Shown: in pieces, positions 1 through 7,277 of the stretch
How positions within the stretch are numbered: the first letter of the stretch is position 1
Layout of the letters: each line of letters opens with the position of its first letter
Origin: Methanomassiliicoccales archaeon PtaB.Bin134
GTDB lineage: Archaea; Thermoplasmatota; Thermoplasmata; Methanomassiliicoccales; UBA472
Direction: 5' to 3'
NCBI GenBank assembly: GCA_002067045.1
Contig: MVPZ01000112.1
Span: 1-22,310, forward strand
DNA length: 22,310 bases
Notes under the pieces: model-generated
What the model saw: only the letters and a program-made list of their open reading frames with translations
Database searches by the model: none
What the model was told of the DNA's origin: nothing
Made by a program: the position numbers and the translations under genes

Positions 1-2
1 TG

Positions 3-470
3 GTGGACGTGAGATACGATTACCAGACGAAACTGGTCGGCATTGACGAGGAGGCGGCGCTCCGCCTCCTCCTGGAGGACGTCATAGACGGAAGGGAAGG
101 CTGCTTCTGCCTCACCTCCAGCAAGGACATGGCTCCTGCGGAGGCGCTGCGGATCTACCGCAGCAAGGACGCCATCGAGAAGCTGTTCCACTCGCTGAAG
201 AGCGAGGTCGAGATCAAGCCCGTCCGCGTATGGACGGAGGACGCCGTTTTCGGCGTCCTCCTCATCGGCTTCATCGCGCAGCTGATGATCAGTTTGACAC
301 GTTATTTCGTCAAGCCAGTGAAACGCATGTCAACGAAATTCATCATTGACGCCTTGAAAAAGTTGACAGTTACGATGGTTTCGATGGGCAACGGGCTGAA
401 GAAGCGGTTCTACTCGAACTTCAACGAGGTAAACAGGGCCATTTTGGCCGATTTCATCTCCGAAACCTAG
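3..470 (+). CDS. Transposase, IS4-like DDE superfamily, C-terminal part (5' end outside window)
   Basis: Partial gene: the open frame runs in from the left edge with no credible start, so only about the last 155 residues are seen. The stretch from residue 51, YRSKDAIEKLFHSLK, fits the Y-(2)-R-(3)-E-(6)-K signature of IS4-type DDE transposases, with Lys in the Arg place; the Glu would be the third catalytic acid. It is followed by a hydrophobic helix (GVLLIGFIAQLMISL) usual in this fold. The first two catalytic Asp lie upstream of the window. It ends at a TAG followed by a perfect hairpin. The 3' third is richer in A/T than the flanking genes, as expected for a mobile element. The IS family cannot be fixed without the left end; IS1634/IS4-like is a guess. 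Confidence 0.8.
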   Translation: MDVRYDYQTKLVGIDEEAALRLLLEDVIDGREGCFCLTSSKDMAPAEALRIYRSKDAIEKLFHSLKSEVEIKPVRVWTEDAVFGVLLIGFIAQLMISLTRYFVKPVKRMSTKFIIDALKKLTVTMVSMGNGLKKRFYSNFNEVNRAILADFISET

Positions 471-472
471 TA

Positions 473-498
473 GAAAACGCCCGAGAGCGGGCGTTTTC
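473..498 (+). terminator. Perfect 10-bp hairpin after the transposase
   Basis: GAAAACGCCC (473-482), a six-base loop, then GGGCGTTTTC (489-498). It starts two bases after the transposase stop codon. No T-run follows at once, so it may be an mRNA-stabilising or IS-end structure rather than a classical terminator. Confidence 0.55.
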
Positions 499-522
499 AA
501 TGAGGTTCGAGACCTCATGGAC

Positions 523-572
523 CAACTGTCAAATCTTAAAACCAGTGAAATTTCGCTCGGTCAACTGTCAAA
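523..572. repeat. Two direct copies of CAACTGTCAAA, possible IS right end
   Basis: CAACTGTCAAA occurs at 523-533 and again at 562-572. The inverse of its core, TTGACAGTT, lies inside the transposase at 363-371. Repeats of this kind next to a transposase may be terminal or transposase-binding sequence. The matching left end is outside the window, so the element boundary is unproven. Confidence 0.35.
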
Positions 573-603
573 GTAAGGCTGAAGCGCAAGTGAAGGGAAG
601 GAC

Positions 604-635
604 GCAAAAAACGCCTTACCATTTTCTCTTTTTTT
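604..635. terminator. Back-to-back T-runs between converging genes
   Basis: On the minus strand T6 (complement of 605-610) lies about 40 nt beyond the stop of the hydrolase gene. On the plus strand a T-rich tract with T7 (629-635) lies downstream of the transposase. Archaeal termination uses such T-runs. The rest of 499-650 shows no gene. Confidence 0.45.
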
Positions 636-650
636 CCTATCCAGCGAAGG

Positions 651-1565
651 TCAGGGACCGGCAAGACGCCTTGAGAGCAGTTCTCCCAGGTCCCCCGGGA
701 ACCGGTGGCCCATGCCCTGTATCCAGATGTCTTGGCAGACCACTCCCTCCTCCCGAGCCTTATCCACCAGTCCTTGCGCCGGACCGAAGCAGTCCCGGTC
801 CTCGGTCCCGCATATCACCAGCAGGCGGACCTCCCCTTCAACAAGGTGGCGGAAGAGGCCGTCGGCATCCTGCCCCTCCAGCATGGGTATCCAGGGGGAT
901 TGGAGGACCACCGTCTCGCACCTGACGCCTCCATGCGCCAGGGCCTTCAGGATGACGTTGCATCCGGCGGAGAACCCGCAGAGGCAGCGGGAACGGTACT
1001 CGTTCCACCGGATGCGCCCGCAGGCCTCTGCGAGCTGCTCGGCCCCGTCCCCATCGTCCTCCCATCTGAACGAGCCGTAGGAGTCCAGCTCCCGGCTCTG
1101 CAGGCTCTCCAGCTGGTATCCCAGGGAGTTCATGGCCCTCCAGTCCTCGGAGGCCCTTTCCCCGTCCTGCTGATTGCCGTGCAGGGCCAGGGCGATCCTC
1201 TCCCCCCTTTTCTCGGACCAACTGCACAGGGTCCTGGCGGCCCTCCTCTCCCGCTCGTACATCTCGAGGGAGGACTCCCGGCATCTCCGGAAGTCCGCAT
1301 GCTCCCGCAGGGAGGTGAGGTCCGGGTCGTCGAAGACCTCGGGGCGGTACCAGAAACCCCTGTCGAACACGGCCTCGGCCAGTATGCTCAAGGCCGTTTT
1401 CGCCTCCCCCATCTGGGCCGCCAGGCAGTATCGGAAGTTGTAGAGCTGGGGGAGCTCATTCTCGGGGACCTCCGCGGCGTGGGCGGTGATGAGGCGGTAT
1501 GCGCTCTCCGGGCCCTCCCGCTCGAGCAGCTCCAGGGTCCGGTCCAGCAATCCATCGCCCTCCAT
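651..1565 (-). CDS. Alpha/beta hydrolase-like protein with helical N-terminal region
   Basis: 304 residues. The C-terminal two thirds show an alpha/beta-hydrolase order of motifs: HGN at 129-131 (oxyanion-hole type), the nucleophile elbow GFSAG with Ser199, an acid in GTEDRD (Asp256 or Asp258), and His287 in GMGHRF. This predicts a cytosolic serine hydrolase of the esterase or dienelactone-hydrolase kind; the substrate is unknown. Residues 1-110 are helical and resemble TPR-like repeats (LYNFRYCLAAQMGEAKTALS), perhaps a partner-binding part. ATG start with a good Shine-Dalgarno site (GGGAGG, 7 nt spacing). It lies 60 nt behind the DEAD-box helicase on the same strand and is probably the last gene of the ppk2-helicase transcript. 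Confidence 0.7.
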   Translation of the reverse strand: MEGDGLLDRTLELLEREGPESAYRLITAHAAEVPENELPQLYNFRYCLAAQMGEAKTALSILAEAVFDRGFWYRPEVFDDPDLTSLREHADFRRCRESSLEMYERERRAARTLCSWSEKRGERIALALHGNQQDGERASEDWRAMNSLGYQLESLQSRELDSYGSFRWEDDGDGAEQLAEACGRIRWNEYRSRCLCGFSAGCNVILKALAHGGVRCETVVLQSPWIPMLEGQDADGLFRHLVEGEVRLLVICGTEDRDCFGPAQGLVDKAREEGVVCQDIWIQGMGHRFPGDLGELLSRRLAGP

Positions 1566-1625
1566 TCAGGCGCCTCCCGGGGCCATGGTCCTCCAGATGC
1601 ACGTGCTCTGCGGCATAGCGGCAGT

Positions 1626-3053
1626 TCACTGCATGGAGATGGGCGGAAGCTCGCGGTGCACGATGTCCACCTTCAACTTCTTGCTGTCCACCCGCAGGGA
1701 CTTCAGCTCCATGAGCACCTTCTTGGCGGAGTCCTTGTGCACCTCGAACTCGGTGCGGTCCTCCAGCTCGCTGATGTTGCCGATGGCGATCTCCGGGACG
1801 CGCAGCTTGCGCACCAGCATCTCCATGAGCGCGCCCTTGGGCACCGCCTCTCCCTCTGCGGCCGACACCTTGAAGAGCACCATGCCGAAGAGGTCCGCCT
1901 GGTCCTCGAAGTCCATGACCTTGCGGATGACGTCCTTGCGGCCGCTCTCCGGGACCTCCTCCTTGGTGATCTCGGTGACCCCGAACTCGTTGATCTTCTT
2001 GAGCAGGTGCACCTCCTTGGAGGTGATGAAGGTGATGGCTATGCCCTCCTTTCCGGCGCGGCCGGTCCTGCCGATGCGGTGCACGTAGACCTCCGGGTCC
2101 TCCGGGATGTCGTAGTTGATGACGTGCGTGACCCCCTCGATGTCCAGGCCGCGGGCCGCGACGTCCGTGGCGATGAGCACCGCGGTCTTGCCCTCCCGGA
2201 ACTCGTTCAGCACCTTCTCCCTCTTGGCCTGGGTCAGGTCCCCGTGCAGCTCCCCCACCCGGTAGCCGTAGGAGGCCAGGCGCTTGGTGATGATGTCCAC
2301 CATGACCTTGGTCTGCACGAACACCATGGCCTTGGGCTTGTAGGCGTCCAGCACGCGGCACAATGCCCATATCTTGTTCTTGCGCTCGATGTTGAAGTAG
2401 ACCTGCTTGGTGGTCGGCAGGACGATTTGCTCCTCGCCGATCATTATGGTCTCCGGGTTGACCATGTGCCGGGCGGCGATCTCCTTGATGGCCTCGGGTA
2501 TGGTGGCCGAGAACAGCAGGGTCTGGCGGGGGGTCTTGGTCCTGGACACGATGTATTCGATGTCCTCTATGAACCCCATGTCCAGCATGCGGTCGGCCTC
2601 GTCCAGCACCAGCACCTCTATCTCGTTCAGGGAGAGGGTGCCCCGGTGCAGGTGATCTATCACGCGGCCGGGCGTGCCGACCACGATGTCCACGCCCTTG
2701 CGGAAGGCGTCTATCTGGTCGTCGATGGACTTGCCGCCGTACACCGGCAGCACGCGCACGTCGTCCATGTAGTAGGCCAGCTTCTTGAGCTCGTCGGACA
2801 CCTGCGCCCCAAGCTCCCTGGTGGGAACGAGTATGAGGGAAAAGGGCTTCACCCCCTTGGTCAGGGACTCCAGTATGGGAATGCCGAAGGCGGCCGTCTT
2901 GCCCGTGCCGGTCTGGGCCTGGGCGATGACGTCCTTGCCCTTCATGGTCAAGGGAATGGTCTCCACCTGCACCGGGGTGGGCTCCACGAACCCCATGCGC
3001 TCGATGGCCTTCATGATCTCCTCCCGGAGACCGAATTCTTGGAAACTCGACAT
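1626..3053 (-). CDS. DEAD-box ATP-dependent RNA helicase with DbpA-like C-terminal RNA-binding domain
   Basis: 475 residues from the chosen ATG. All helicase motifs are intact: Q-motif region (PTPVQ), motif I AQTGTGKT (46-53), PTREL, TPGR, motif II DEAD (151-154), motif III SAT (182-184), ARGLD, and motif VI HRIGRTGR (325-332). Residues about 393-467 look like the DbpA/CsdA-type RRM that steers bacterial helicases to structured RNA (conserved IGNI). Expected role: ATP-driven unwinding of structured RNA, as in ribosome assembly or cold adaptation. This start is chosen because GTGAT lies 4 nt upstream and matches the archaeal anti-SD; a GTG (3062) and an ATG (3059) in frame are alternatives. 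It follows ppk2 closely, and a TATA-like GATTAATACC (3089-3098) overlaps the ppk2 stop, so it may also have its own promoter. Confidence 0.95.
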   Translation of the reverse strand: MSSFQEFGLREEIMKAIERMGFVEPTPVQVETIPLTMKGKDVIAQAQTGTGKTAAFGIPILESLTKGVKPFSLILVPTRELGAQVSDELKKLAYYMDDVRVLPVYGGKSIDDQIDAFRKGVDIVVGTPGRVIDHLHRGTLSLNEIEVLVLDEADRMLDMGFIEDIEYIVSRTKTPRQTLLFSATIPEAIKEIAARHMVNPETIMIGEEQIVLPTTKQVYFNIERKNKIWALCRVLDAYKPKAMVFVQTKVMVDIITKRLASYGYRVGELHGDLTQAKREKVLNEFREGKTAVLIATDVAARGLDIEGVTHVINYDIPEDPEVYVHRIGRTGRAGKEGIAITFITSKEVHLLKKINEFGVTEITKEEVPESGRKDVIRKVMDFEDQADLFGMVLFKVSAAEGEAVPKGALMEMLVRKLRVPEIAIGNISELEDRTEFEVHKDSAKKVLMELKSLRVDSKKLKVDIVHRELPPISMQ

Positions 3054-3096
3054 CTTCATCACTTCAGTAGCTTGGGCATCGCCCCGGAGGTATTAA

Positions 3097-4590
3097 TCAT
3101 TTGGAGTGGTTCTTCGGCAGTTTGGATTCCATGGCCTGCGCGATGGTCTGCAGGGTCTTCACCCTGGAGAAGTACTTGTCGTTGCTCTCGACTATGGTCC
3201 AGGGGGCGTGGTTGGTGCTGGTGCGGAAGAGCATCTCGTCTATGGCCCGGCCGTAGAAGTCCCACTTGTCCCGGTTCCGCCAGTCGTCCTCGGTGATCTT
3301 CCACTGTTTCTGCGGGTCGGCGTCCCTCTCCTGGAAGCGCCTCAGCTGGGTCTCCTTGTCCACCTCCATCCAGATCTTGACCAGGACCGCGCCGTTGTCC
3401 ACCAGCATCTCCTCGAAGGCGTTGATCTCCTTGTAGGCCCGCTTCCATTCCGCGGTGGAGGCGAATCCCTCGATGCGCTCCACCAGCACCCTGCCGTACC
3501 AGGAGCGGTCGAATATGCGCATGTGCCCGGCGGGGGGCAGCTTGCGGTAGAAGCGCCACAGGTAGTGATGGGCCTTCTCCTCCTCGGTGGGCGAACCCAC
3601 GGGCACCACCTCATACCCCCGGGGGTTCAGGTTGGCGGTGAGGCGCTGAATGGCCCCGCCCTTCCCGGCGGCATCCCAGCCCTCGAATACCACGATGGTC
3701 GGCACCCTCAGCCGGTTCATGTCGCACTGCAGCTCAGCCAGCCGCCTCTGCAGCCTGTCCAGCCGGTCCTGGTATTCGTCCTTGGAAAGCTTCCGTCCCA
3801 GGTCCACCCCGCCCCGGGTGGAGTTGAACATCTGCCCGCTCTTGATCAGGGGGTTGCTGTCCATGAGTATCTGGCTCTTCCTCTCCATCTTGGAGAGGCC
3901 GTACTCCAGCATGCGCACGGCGGTGGTGAGCACCTTGGCCGAGGCGAACTTGGTGTCCTCGGCCTCCACGATGGTCCAGGGGGCGTGCTCCCGGTCCGTG
4001 CCCTCGATCATCTCCTCGATGAGGGGCAGCATCTTGTCGTACTTCTTGAAGAAGTCCAGGTCCATGTTGCTGATGCCGCAGTTGTTGAGGTCGGAGTCCC
4101 GGTACCTCTCCAGCCGCTTCTTGTGCTCCTTCTTGCCGATATGCAGGAAGAACTTCATGATCAGGTAGTCATCCTGCGCCAGCATCTCCTCGTAGTCGGC
4201 GATCTCCCGCCAGACCAGGCGGGCGTCGTCCTCCTTGCGCTCCATGGCCCTGGCCAGGGACCGGAAGTACCAGGAGCGGTCGAACACGGCCACCCGCCCT
4301 CTTGCCGGGATGCGTATGAAGAAGCGCCAAAGGAACGGGCGGTCCCTCTCCTCCTGGTTGGGGGCGGTGATGGGGTGGACCAGGAAGCCTCGCGGGTCCA
4401 GGGGCAGGATGAAGCGGTTCACGATCTCGCTCATCCCCACCATGTCCCAGCCCTCGAACACCACCATGACCGGCATGCCGGCGTCCCTGGCCCTCCTCTG
4501 CAGCTCCCCCAGCCTGTCCTTCAGGTCCGGGAGCACCTTGTCGAACTCCTTCTGGTCCAGGCGCTTTCCCAGGTCCACGTGCTCGAACAT
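3097..4590 (-). CDS. Two-domain PPK2-family polyphosphate kinase / polyphosphate:AMP phosphotransferase
   Basis: 497 residues made of two fused PPK2 domains (about 1-235 and 250-497). PPK2 enzymes move phosphate between polyphosphate and nucleotides; fused two-domain members are often polyphosphate:AMP phosphotransferases giving ADP. The second domain is intact: GWDAAGKG (304-311, Walker A), FDRSWYGR (360-367, Walker B) and a lid region in between. The first keeps GWD and FDRSWYFR (103-110) but reads GWDMVGMSE where the P-loop should be, losing the Gly-Lys, so it is probably non-catalytic. Start: ATG at 4590, 23 nt after a TATA-like element (4613-4622); longer starts (ATG 4674, TTG 4686) would overlap the divergent gene. 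It heads the operon with the helicase and hydrolase. Confidence 0.92.
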   Translation of the reverse strand: MFEHVDLGKRLDQKEFDKVLPDLKDRLGELQRRARDAGMPVMVVFEGWDMVGMSEIVNRFILPLDPRGFLVHPITAPNQEERDRPFLWRFFIRIPARGRVAVFDRSWYFRSLARAMERKEDDARLVWREIADYEEMLAQDDYLIMKFFLHIGKKEHKKRLERYRDSDLNNCGISNMDLDFFKKYDKMLPLIEEMIEGTDREHAPWTIVEAEDTKFASAKVLTTAVRMLEYGLSKMERKSQILMDSNPLIKSGQMFNSTRGGVDLGRKLSKDEYQDRLDRLQRRLAELQCDMNRLRVPTIVVFEGWDAAGKGGAIQRLTANLNPRGYEVVPVGSPTEEEKAHHYLWRFYRKLPPAGHMRIFDRSWYGRVLVERIEGFASTAEWKRAYKEINAFEEMLVDNGAVLVKIWMEVDKETQLRRFQERDADPQKQWKITEDDWRNRDKWDFYGRAIDEMLFRTSTNHAPWTIVESNDKYFSRVKTLQTIAQAMESKLPKNHSK

Positions 4591-4612
4591 CTCTTCAGGG
4601 GGATGGTGGTCC

Positions 4613-4622
4613 GGGATAGATA
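4613..4622. promoter_or_regulatory. Shared A/T-rich element for divergent ppk2 and aSelBL
   Basis: GATAGATAAC is the only A/T-rich block between the two genes. Its centre is about 28 nt from each start codon (4590 on the minus strand, 4646 on the plus strand), the distance of a TATA box for leaderless transcripts. A single element may thus serve both directions. Confidence 0.5.
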
Positions 4623-4645
4623 ACGCTTGGCTCGGCGAAAGGCAT

Positions 4646-5620
4646 ATGTTCCCCCAGGGCTTGACACCGTCCATGGGAAACCTCAACGTGGCGGCGGTGG
4701 GCGCAATTGGCTACGCCAAGGAGCTGGGCAAGAAGGGCACCGTCAGCGACATCACCATCTACGACCTCAAGAAGGGGCACGACACCGTGAGCATACTGGA
4801 GCCCTCCAAGTACCCGGAGCGCATCAACTCCCTGTACTTCTGCGTCAACCTGGCAGAGATGGCCGTGGTGGTGGTGGACGAGATCAACGCCGCGCTGGGT
4901 GAGACGTTGCTCATGCTTGACTGCGCCGGGGTCAGGCGCGGGGTGTTCATACTGCGCAATTACCTCACCCCGGACCGCATCGCCCCCCTGCTGAAGGACA
5001 CCATACTGACCAACTACTCCTACATGCCTGACGACCCCATCCAGCTGCGCGAGTTCCTGCTGGAGGAGGCGGCCAAGCTCAAGCCGCACCTGGAGGGCAA
5101 GGGGGTCATTCCCATAGACCACCACTTCAACGTGAAGGGCGTGGGGACGGTCATCCTGGGGTACGTGGCCAAGGGGATGGTCAACCGCCACGACAACCTG
5201 AAGGTCCTGCCCACGGACCGCACCGCCCTGGTGCGCTCCATTCAGAAGCACGACGACGATTTCGACACCGCCGGCAGGGGCGACCGGGTCGGTCTGGCCC
5301 TGAGGGGCGTGGACGCCGAGGAGCTGGACCGGGGCTACGTGCTCACTAACGACCCGGAGATGAAGGTGGTCTCCGAGCTCACCGCAAAGCTGGACCTGGT
5401 GAAATACTGGCAATCCCCGATAAAGGAGGGGATGGTCATGCACCTGGGGCACTGGATGCAGTTCCTGCCCTGCCGGGTGACCGCCGTCTCCGGCGACACG
5501 AGGTCCCCGCAGGTCACCCTGTCCCTGGAGAAACCGCTGATATATGGCCCGGGCTCCCGGGCGGTGATGCACTACCTGGAGGGGGGCAAGCTCCGCCTGG
5601 TGGGCACCGTGGGCCTCTAG
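4646..5620 (+). CDS. Archaeal SelB-like elongation-factor homologue (aSelBL) with degenerate GTPase domain
   Basis: 324 residues. The middle and end look like EF-Tu/SelB domains 2 (about 152-240, FNVKGVGTVILGYV...) and 3 (about 241-324); there is no SelB C-terminal domain for SECIS binding. The N-terminal G domain is recognisable by its strands but its motifs are gone: no GHVDxGK[ST] P-loop (the region reads GAIGYAKELGKKGT), no DxPGH (EPSKYP instead) and no NKxD (LRNYL). This fits aSelBL, an archaeal family known for broken GTPase motifs and proposed at one time to be a pyrrolysyl-tRNA factor. Role unknown; ribosome or tRNA binding is plausible. Start uncertain: ATG 4646 fits the TATA spacing, ATG 4673 gives the usual-looking N-terminus MGNLNVA. 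Its stop shares CTAG with the opposing gene. Confidence 0.88.
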   Translation: MFPQGLTPSMGNLNVAAVGAIGYAKELGKKGTVSDITIYDLKKGHDTVSILEPSKYPERINSLYFCVNLAEMAVVVVDEINAALGETLLMLDCAGVRRGVFILRNYLTPDRIAPLLKDTILTNYSYMPDDPIQLREFLLEEAAKLKPHLEGKGVIPIDHHFNVKGVGTVILGYVAKGMVNRHDNLKVLPTDRTALVRSIQKHDDDFDTAGRGDRVGLALRGVDAEELDRGYVLTNDPEMKVVSELTAKLDLVKYWQSPIKEGMVMHLGHWMQFLPCRVTAVSGDTRSPQVTLSLEKPLIYGPGSRAVMHYLEGGKLRLVGTVGL

Positions 5621-6243
5621 CCCATTCCGAAGGCCGCCCGGTGCAGGATGTCCGCGGTGGCGCTCAGGGCCCTTCCAGCATCCTTCAGGTGATGGTATAT
5701 CTCCCTCTTCTTCAAGACCATCATGTGGTCCGGGAGCAGGAACACCTCCTGCATCCCCAGCACATAGGTCTCCTCGATGCACTGCTCCTCCTCCCGCATC
5801 TTGGTTATCAGGGCGTCCGTCCGCTCCAATCCCCTGTCCAGGGCCCTGATGCCCTCCACGACCTCGCGGACACCGATGAGCAGATGCTCGGCCATGTCCA
5901 CCATGCAGCGGTCCGGCTCCACCTGGAAGGCCTCCATCTCCAGCAGGGTGGTGCGGGCGAAGTTCATGACCGACTCCAGCTGCCTGGACATGGAATAAAT
6001 GTCCTGGCGGTCGAATGGGGTGGAGAAGGCCTCCCCCAGCTTCCTCTCCATGTCGTGCCGGAACGCGTCAGTGCGGCGGTCCAGCTCCGCCAGCTCGCTC
6101 AGGTGATGGTCCATCTTCCCGTGCAGGGCGGCCAGCAGCAGCTCCACCCCCTTGGCGGTGGCCTCCCCCTGGCGCACCAGCATGGCGTTGAAATCGTACC
6201 TTGGCGGGAACAGCCCGTCCAGCAGACCCTTGCTACCTTCCAT
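5617..6243 (-). CDS. DUF47/PhoU-like accessory protein of the phosphate transporter
   Basis: 208 residues, mostly helical, of the DUF47 (PhoU-related) type that is commonly encoded next to PiT transporters. Visible features are the N-terminal region FPPRYDFNAMLVRQGEA and long amphipathic helices rich in Glu, Asp and Leu, as in PhoU bundles that bind metals. It probably tunes phosphate uptake by the neighbouring Pit. The order TGA-C-ATG (one base between the pit stop and this start) implies translational coupling. Last gene of the msrB-corA-pit operon; its TAG is formed by the same CTAG palindrome that ends aSelBL on the other strand. Confidence 0.85.
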   Translation of the reverse strand: MEGSKGLLDGLFPPRYDFNAMLVRQGEATAKGVELLLAALHGKMDHHLSELAELDRRTDAFRHDMERKLGEAFSTPFDRQDIYSMSRQLESVMNFARTTLLEMEAFQVEPDRCMVDMAEHLLIGVREVVEGIRALDRGLERTDALITKMREEEQCIEETYVLGMQEVFLLPDHMMVLKKREIYHHLKDAGRALSATADILHRAAFGMG

Positions 6244-6244
6244 G

Positions 6245-7270
6245 TCAAACCCCCGTGATCCACTTCAGCCCCAGTGCCGTGCTTCCGGCCAGCAGCGCGG
6301 TGGCCGGTATGGTGAGGAACCAGGACACCACCAGGTCCTTGCCCACCCTCCAGTGCACCAGCCGGCGGTTCTCCGCGGTCCCCACGCCCATCACCCCAGC
6401 GGTCACCACCTGGGTGGAGGACACCGGCGCCCCCAGGGCGGTGGCGAACACCACGGTCAGAGAGGCGTTGGTCTGGGCCACCAGGGCATGCACCGGCCTT
6501 ATCTTGAATATCTTCCTGCCCACCGTGCGCATTATGCGGTAGCCGCCCCCCAGCGTCCCCAGGGCGATGGCCGCCGCGCAGGCGGTCCTCACCCACAGAG
6601 GTACATCGGCCGTCCCTCCCATGGCCATGAGCAGCAGGGCCACCAGGGCCATCTGCTTCTGGGCGTCGTTGGCGCCGTGGGCCAGGGTCTGGACGGAGGT
6701 GGTGATCCATTGCACGCGCCGCATTTGACGATTCACGCCTATGGTGGCCCTGCGCAGGGCCAGCCTGGCTCCCTTCATGAGCAGATACGAGCCGCCGAAG
6801 CCCAGGAACACCGAGGCCATCAGGAAGGCCAGGACCTTCACCACTCCCGCCAATTGACCCTGCAGGAGCTCCTCCGCCCCCCAGTGCACCCCGGCCGCAC
6901 CGTGGAAGGCCATCCCCACGCCCACCAGCCCGCCGATGAGGGCGTGGGTGGAGGAGGACGGTATCCCGTAGTACCAGGTGACCAGGTTCCAGACGTTGGC
7001 CGCGGCCACCGCCGAGAATATGGCCACGCCCAGCTCCTCCACCAGCTCCACGGCCAGCACCCCCTGGAGGGTCAGCACCACCGCGCTCCCTCCGACCAGG
7101 GCCCCGATGAAGTTGGCCAGGGAGGCGGTCAGCAGCGCCCCCTTGACCGAGGCGGCCCCGGAGGACACCATGGTGGCCACGTCCGCTCCGGCGTCGTTGT
7201 AGCCGTTGGTGAAGGCGAAGGCCAGGGAAAGGACGATGCCACCGGATGCCAGCGCCGTCAGCAGGTCCAT
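6245..7270 (-). CDS. pit: Low-affinity inorganic phosphate transporter, PiT family
   Basis: 341 residues, very hydrophobic, about ten membrane segments. Both halves of the PiT inverted repeat carry their signatures: TNGYNDAG (21-28) with GIPSSSTHALIG (102-113), and HGANDAQK (198-205) with GAPVSSTQ (280-287). PiT carriers import phosphate, often as a metal-phosphate complex, using a proton or sodium gradient. The basic loop between the halves (about 166-185) is short, as in prokaryotic members. It starts 7 nt after the corA stop and is followed after one base by the DUF47 gene, so uptake and its accessory protein are made together. Phosphate supply links it to the nearby PPK2 enzyme. Confidence 0.95.
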   Translation of the reverse strand: MDLLTALASGGIVLSLAFAFTNGYNDAGADVATMVSSGAASVKGALLTASLANFIGALVGGSAVVLTLQGVLAVELVEELGVAIFSAVAAANVWNLVTWYYGIPSSSTHALIGGLVGVGMAFHGAAGVHWGAEELLQGQLAGVVKVLAFLMASVFLGFGGSYLLMKGARLALRRATIGVNRQMRRVQWITTSVQTLAHGANDAQKQMALVALLLMAMGGTADVPLWVRTACAAAIALGTLGGGYRIMRTVGRKIFKIRPVHALVAQTNASLTVVFATALGAPVSSTQVVTAGVMGVGTAENRRLVHWRVGKDLVVSWFLTIPATALLAGSTALGLKWITGV

Positions 7271-7277
7271 GGTCCCC

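Noticed and set aside
705..3296. Very long open frame (863 codons) on the plus strand
   Set aside because: It is antisense to the hydrolase and helicase, shows low-complexity His/Leu/Val-rich translation typical of the complement of GC-rich genes, and has no domain.
3106..4623. 505-codon plus-strand frame opposite ppk2
   Set aside because: The minus-strand PPK2 domains are unmistakable; this frame is their shadow.
4235..4645. N-terminal extension of the aSelBL frame
   Set aside because: It runs antisense through ppk2 and its promoter; the family-like N-terminus begins at about 4673 and TATA spacing supports 4646.
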